NCBI GenBank assembly: GCA_039184865.1
Contig: JBCDAV010000016.1
Span: 1-64,000, forward strand
Direction: 5' to 3'
DNA length: 64,000 nucleotides
DNA from: Thermohalobaculum sp039184865
Lineage (GTDB): Bacteria > Pseudomonadota > Alphaproteobacteria > Rhodobacterales > Rhodobacteraceae
The notes under the pieces: generated by a model
The model's database searches: none
The model's input: only the letters and a program-made list of their open reading frames with translations
Told to the model about the DNA's origin: nothing
Shown here: in pieces, positions 61,326 through 64,000 of the stretch
Position numbering within the stretch: position 1 is the first letter of the stretch
Layout: each line of letters opens with the position of its first letter
Made by a program: the position numbers and the translations under genes

Positions 61326-64000
61326 ATGCTGACGCGTTTCGCGCTGGATAACCGCACGGTTGTGCTGGCGATCCTTCTGGTCTGCCTGGTCGCCGGGCCG
61401 CTGAGTTTCCTGACCCATCCGTCGCGCGAGGATCCCTCGATCACCATCCGCAATGCGCAGGTCGTGGCCGAGTATCCCGGGATGTCCGCAGTCCGGATCG
61501 AAGACCTGATTACGCGAAAGCTGGAGGAAAAGCTGCGCGAGATCCCGGAGGTCAAGCACATCGAGTCGACGTCGAGTACCGGGCGGTCGCTGGTCAAGAT
61601 CGAGGTGCAGGACCAGTACGTCGACATGAACCCGATCTGGGCGGACCTGCGCAACAAGATGGACGATGTGCGCGCGGAACTGCCGTCTGGCACGATCGGC
61701 CCGGCGGTTTTCGACGATCAGGGCAACGTCGCCATGGCGACGATCGCGATCACGGCGGAGGGCTTCGAGAACTGGGAGATCCGCGAAGCTGCAAAAGAAC
61801 TGCGCCGGATCGTCTATGCGACTGTGCCCGGAGTCCGGAAGGTCGAGCTTTACGGAGTCGAAGAGCAGACGGTCTATGTCGAGTTCGACAATATCCGGAT
61901 CAGTCAGCTTGGCATCGATCCCAATGCCATCATCGGGGCGATCACGCAGCAGAACGTGATCCTTCCGGGCGGGCGCGTCGAGGCCGATGGCCTGACCATG
62001 ACGATCGAGCCGTCCGGCGACTTCACCTCGCTGGAAGACCTCTCTGGTCTGCAGATCCAGATCCCGGGTGACCCGCCGACGAGCCTCTACGTGCGCGACA
62101 TCGCGGATGTCCGGCTGGGCTATTCCGAGCCGCCGGAGAGCCCGGCGTTCTACAACGGCAAGCCGACGGTCGTGGTCGGGGTCTCGATGATCGATCTCGT
62201 GGACTCGAACGTTTTCAGCCAGGCCCTGAAGGAAGTCGCACGGCAGTACGAGGACTCCCTGCCCTGGGGCTTCGAACTCAACTTCATCACGTTCCAGCAG
62301 AACGAGATCAACACGGCCGTCTTCAGCGTGATGAACAATCTCTGGCAGACCTGCCTGGTCGTGCTGGCGGTCGTCGTCGCTTTCCTCGGCTTCAGGACGG
62401 GCCTGATCGTCGGCGCCATGGTGCCGATGGTGATGCTGATCGCGACGCTGGTGATGCGCTATGTCGAGATCGAGCTCGAACGCATGTCGCTCGCCTCGCT
62501 GATCATTTCGCTGGGCTTGCTGGTCGACAATGGCATCGTCGTCGCCGAGGACATACAGGGGCGCATCCAGCGTGGTCAGGAACGCGTCGCCGCGGCCTTG
62601 GAGTCCGGCAGGACGCTTATGATGCCGCTGCTCGCCGCATCGCTGACGACGATCTTCGCCTTCATGCCGCTGATGCTCGCGCCCGGTGCGTCGGGCGAGT
62701 ACACGCGGTCGATCTCGCTGGTGATCGGCATCGCGCTGGCGATCTCGTGGGTCATCGCCCTGACTGTGCTTCTGATGATCTGCGTCTGGTTCATGAAGGC
62801 CGGTGAGCCGAAGGACGAGGATACCGAGTACGACCGGGGCTACTACCATGCCTATCGCGGTTTCATGCGCTGGGCGATCCGGTTCCGCTTCATCGTCCTC
62901 CCGGTCGCCGCGGGGTCGCTGTTCTTCGGTGCATGGCTGTTCCAGTTCACCGATAAGACCTTTTTCCCGTCCTCCGAGCGCACCCAGGTTCAGGTGATCG
63001 TCGAACTGCCGGTTGGCAGCAATACGGACGCGACGCTGGGCGTGGTGGAACGGATAACGGACTTTCTCGAAGACGAGGAGGCCAATCCGGAAGTCGTCAG
63101 CATGGTGGCCTATGTCGCGAACGGCGGGCCGCGCTTCTACCTCGCGCTCGACCCGCCGGACGGGTTTCCCAACGTCGCCTACATGATTGTTAACGTGGCC
63201 GAGTCGCCGGACGTCATCGCGGTGCGCGACCGGCTGCGGGACTGGGCGCTCATCGCGACGCCCGAGGCGCGGGTGACGCCGAAGGAAATGTCGATGGGGC
63301 CCTCGGAGGCCGGACTGGTCGAGTACCGTCTGATCGGCAACGAGGATCAGGTGCTGGCGAATGCCGCCGACCAGCTGATGCTGGCGCTGCGCGGCGCGAC
63401 CGACACGGTCGGCATCAAGAACGACTGGGAGAACCCGACGGTCTCGCTGCAGGTTCTGGTCGATCAGAATGCCGCCCGCCGGGCAGGCGTGACTTCCGAG
63501 GACATTGCGAACGCGCTGAATACGCAGCTCGCGGGCAGCGAGATCACGGAGTTCAGGGTCGAGGATGTCAGCATTCCTGTCGTCCTGCGGGCTCAGGGTG
63601 ATCAGCGGACCAATGTCGACCGCGTTCGAACGCTCAACATCGGTGTTGTCGACAGCGCGCCGGTGCCGCTGCTGCAGGTGGCGCAGTTCGACGGCAAGAT
63701 CTCGTACTCCCGAATCCAACGGCGTGATCTTCAGCGCGTGATGACGGTTTCGGGCAAGTCGACCTCGCTGACAGCCGCTGCACTCGACGCGGAGATCGCC
63801 GATGCACTGGCTGCGATCGAGGCGGACCTGCCCGAAGGCTATCGGATCGAGAAGGGCGGCGAACTCGAAGGCTCGGCCGAGGCGCAGGGCAATCTGTTCG
63901 CCAACCTGCCGCTGGCGTTCGCGCTGATGGTGCTCGTGCTGATCTGGCAATTCGACAGCTTCAAGAAGCCGATCATCATCCTGCTGACCATTCCGCTGGT
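61326..64000 (+). CDS. RND family efflux pump subunit (AcrB-like), truncated by window end
   Basis: At least 891 codons are open from ATG 61326 to the window edge; the family has about 1030. The N-terminus MLTRFALDNRTVVLAILLVC and the periplasmic part THPSREDPSITIRNAQVVAE match the AcrB/MexF-type HAE1 group. TM4 reads SLGLLVDNGIVVAEDI: the first proton-relay Asp is present and the second position is Asn. AFMPLMLAPGASGEYTRSIS follows. Substrates may be drugs, solvents or fatty compounds. No outer-membrane channel gene is visible within the window. Confidence 0.92.
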   Translation, partial: MLTRFALDNRTVVLAILLVCLVAGPLSFLTHPSREDPSITIRNAQVVAEYPGMSAVRIEDLITRKLEEKLREIPEVKHIESTSSTGRSLVKIEVQDQYVDMNPIWADLRNKMDDVRAELPSGTIGPAVFDDQGNVAMATIAITAEGFENWEIREAAKELRRIVYATVPGVRKVELYGVEEQTVYVEFDNIRISQLGIDPNAIIGAITQQNVILPGGRVEADGLTMTIEPSGDFTSLEDLSGLQIQIPGDPPTSLYVRDIADVRLGYSEPPESPAFYNGKPTVVVGVSMIDLVDSNVFSQALKEVARQYEDSLPWGFELNFITFQQNEINTAVFSVMNNLWQTCLVVLAVVVAFLGFRTGLIVGAMVPMVMLIATLVMRYVEIELERMSLASLIISLGLLVDNGIVVAEDIQGRIQRGQERVAAALESGRTLMMPLLAASLTTIFAFMPLMLAPGASGEYTRSISLVIGIALAISWVIALTVLLMICVWFMKAGEPKDEDTEYDRGYYHAYRGFMRWAIRFRFIVLPVAAGSLFFGAWLFQFTDKTFFPSSERTQVQVIVELPVGSNTDATLGVVERITDFLEDEEANPEVVSMVAYVANGGPRFYLALDPPDGFPNVAYMIVNVAESPDVIAVRDRLRDWALIATPEARVTPKEMSMGPSEAGLVEYRLIGNEDQVLANAADQLMLALRGATDTVGIKNDWENPTVSLQVLVDQNAARRAGVTSEDIANALNTQLAGSEITEFRVEDVSIPVVLRAQGDQRTNVDRVRTLNIGVVDSAPVPLLQVAQFDGKISYSRIQRRDLQRVMTVSGKSTSLTAAALDAEIADALAAIEADLPEGYRIEKGGELEGSAEAQGNLFANLPLAFALMVLVLIWQFDSFKKPIIILLTIPL

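Noticed and set aside
61257..63950. Very long open frame on the minus strand under the RND pump gene
   Set aside because: It is rich in Arg, His and Asp and has no family features; the plus strand encodes a clear AcrB-type pump. High GC creates such shadows.

Overview
The window is high-GC DNA from a free-living, probably marine or soil alphaproteobacterium. I lean to Rhodobacterales or a close relative because of the gene style: many ABC uptake systems, TRAP-free osmolyte and amino-acid transport, 2-hydroxy-acid oxidases, a CuyA-like enzyme and GGT-DUF1028 peptide clusters. No rRNA, tRNA, CRISPR array or intact mobile element was seen.

Layout. 0.2-8.1 kb: a giant RTX-tailed beta-helix exoprotein (2590 aa, five CSLREA modules), preceded by an arginine-rich 43-aa ORF and an array of 9-bp repeats. 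8.8-13.5 kb: two EamA/DMT exporters, a class III nucleotide cyclase fused to a GFA zinc domain, an MFS transporter and a possible tiny membrane protein. 13.6-22.7 kb (minus strand): a cysteine hydrolase, quinone-linked D-lactate dehydrogenase, then a gamma-glutamyltransferase, a DUF1028 protein and a family-5 peptide ABC system without ATPase. 22.9-28.6 kb: a ProXVW-type betaine uptake system next to a CuyA/DcyD-like PLP lyase, with a divergent LysR gene. 28.7-37.3 kb: aldo/keto reductase, a 33-aa ORF with a perfect ribosome site, a LysR gene, a Tat-exported solute-binding protein, a 2-hydroxy-acid oxidase, a methyltransferase, a thiolase and a GST. 37.7-40.0 kb: an alanine-rich protein gene split by one in-frame amber codon, followed by two adjacent tandem arrays of a REP-like palindrome. 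40.0-48.0 kb: a second 2-hydroxy-acid oxidase, an HpcH/HpaI aldolase, a small SpoIIAA-like gene, and a complete Liv-type ABC operon (order SBP, H, M, G, F). 48.3-53.6 kb: a complete oligopeptide-type ABC operon with a fused double ATPase. 53.6-56.4 kb: a visibly more AT-rich patch with a HopA1-like protein, a GNAT acetyltransferase and a decayed AraC gene. 56.5-64.0 kb: an intact AraC gene, a SnoaL-like protein, an alpha/beta hydrolase, a FecR protein with a glycine tail, and an RND efflux pair (the pump runs off the window).

How it works together. The gene content is dominated by scavenging: four ABC uptake systems plus one lone binding protein feed peptides, branched-chain or related amino acids and betaine-like compounds. 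The enzymes beside them (GGT, DUF1028, CuyA-like lyase, hydroxy-acid oxidases, aldolase, thiolase) are suited to processing the imported material. The strongest candidates for something new are the orphan HopA1-like gene, the cyclase-GFA fusion, the REP-like double array that supplies a neighbour's stop codon, the amber-split gene, and the short ORFs at 8.1 and 30.3 kb.
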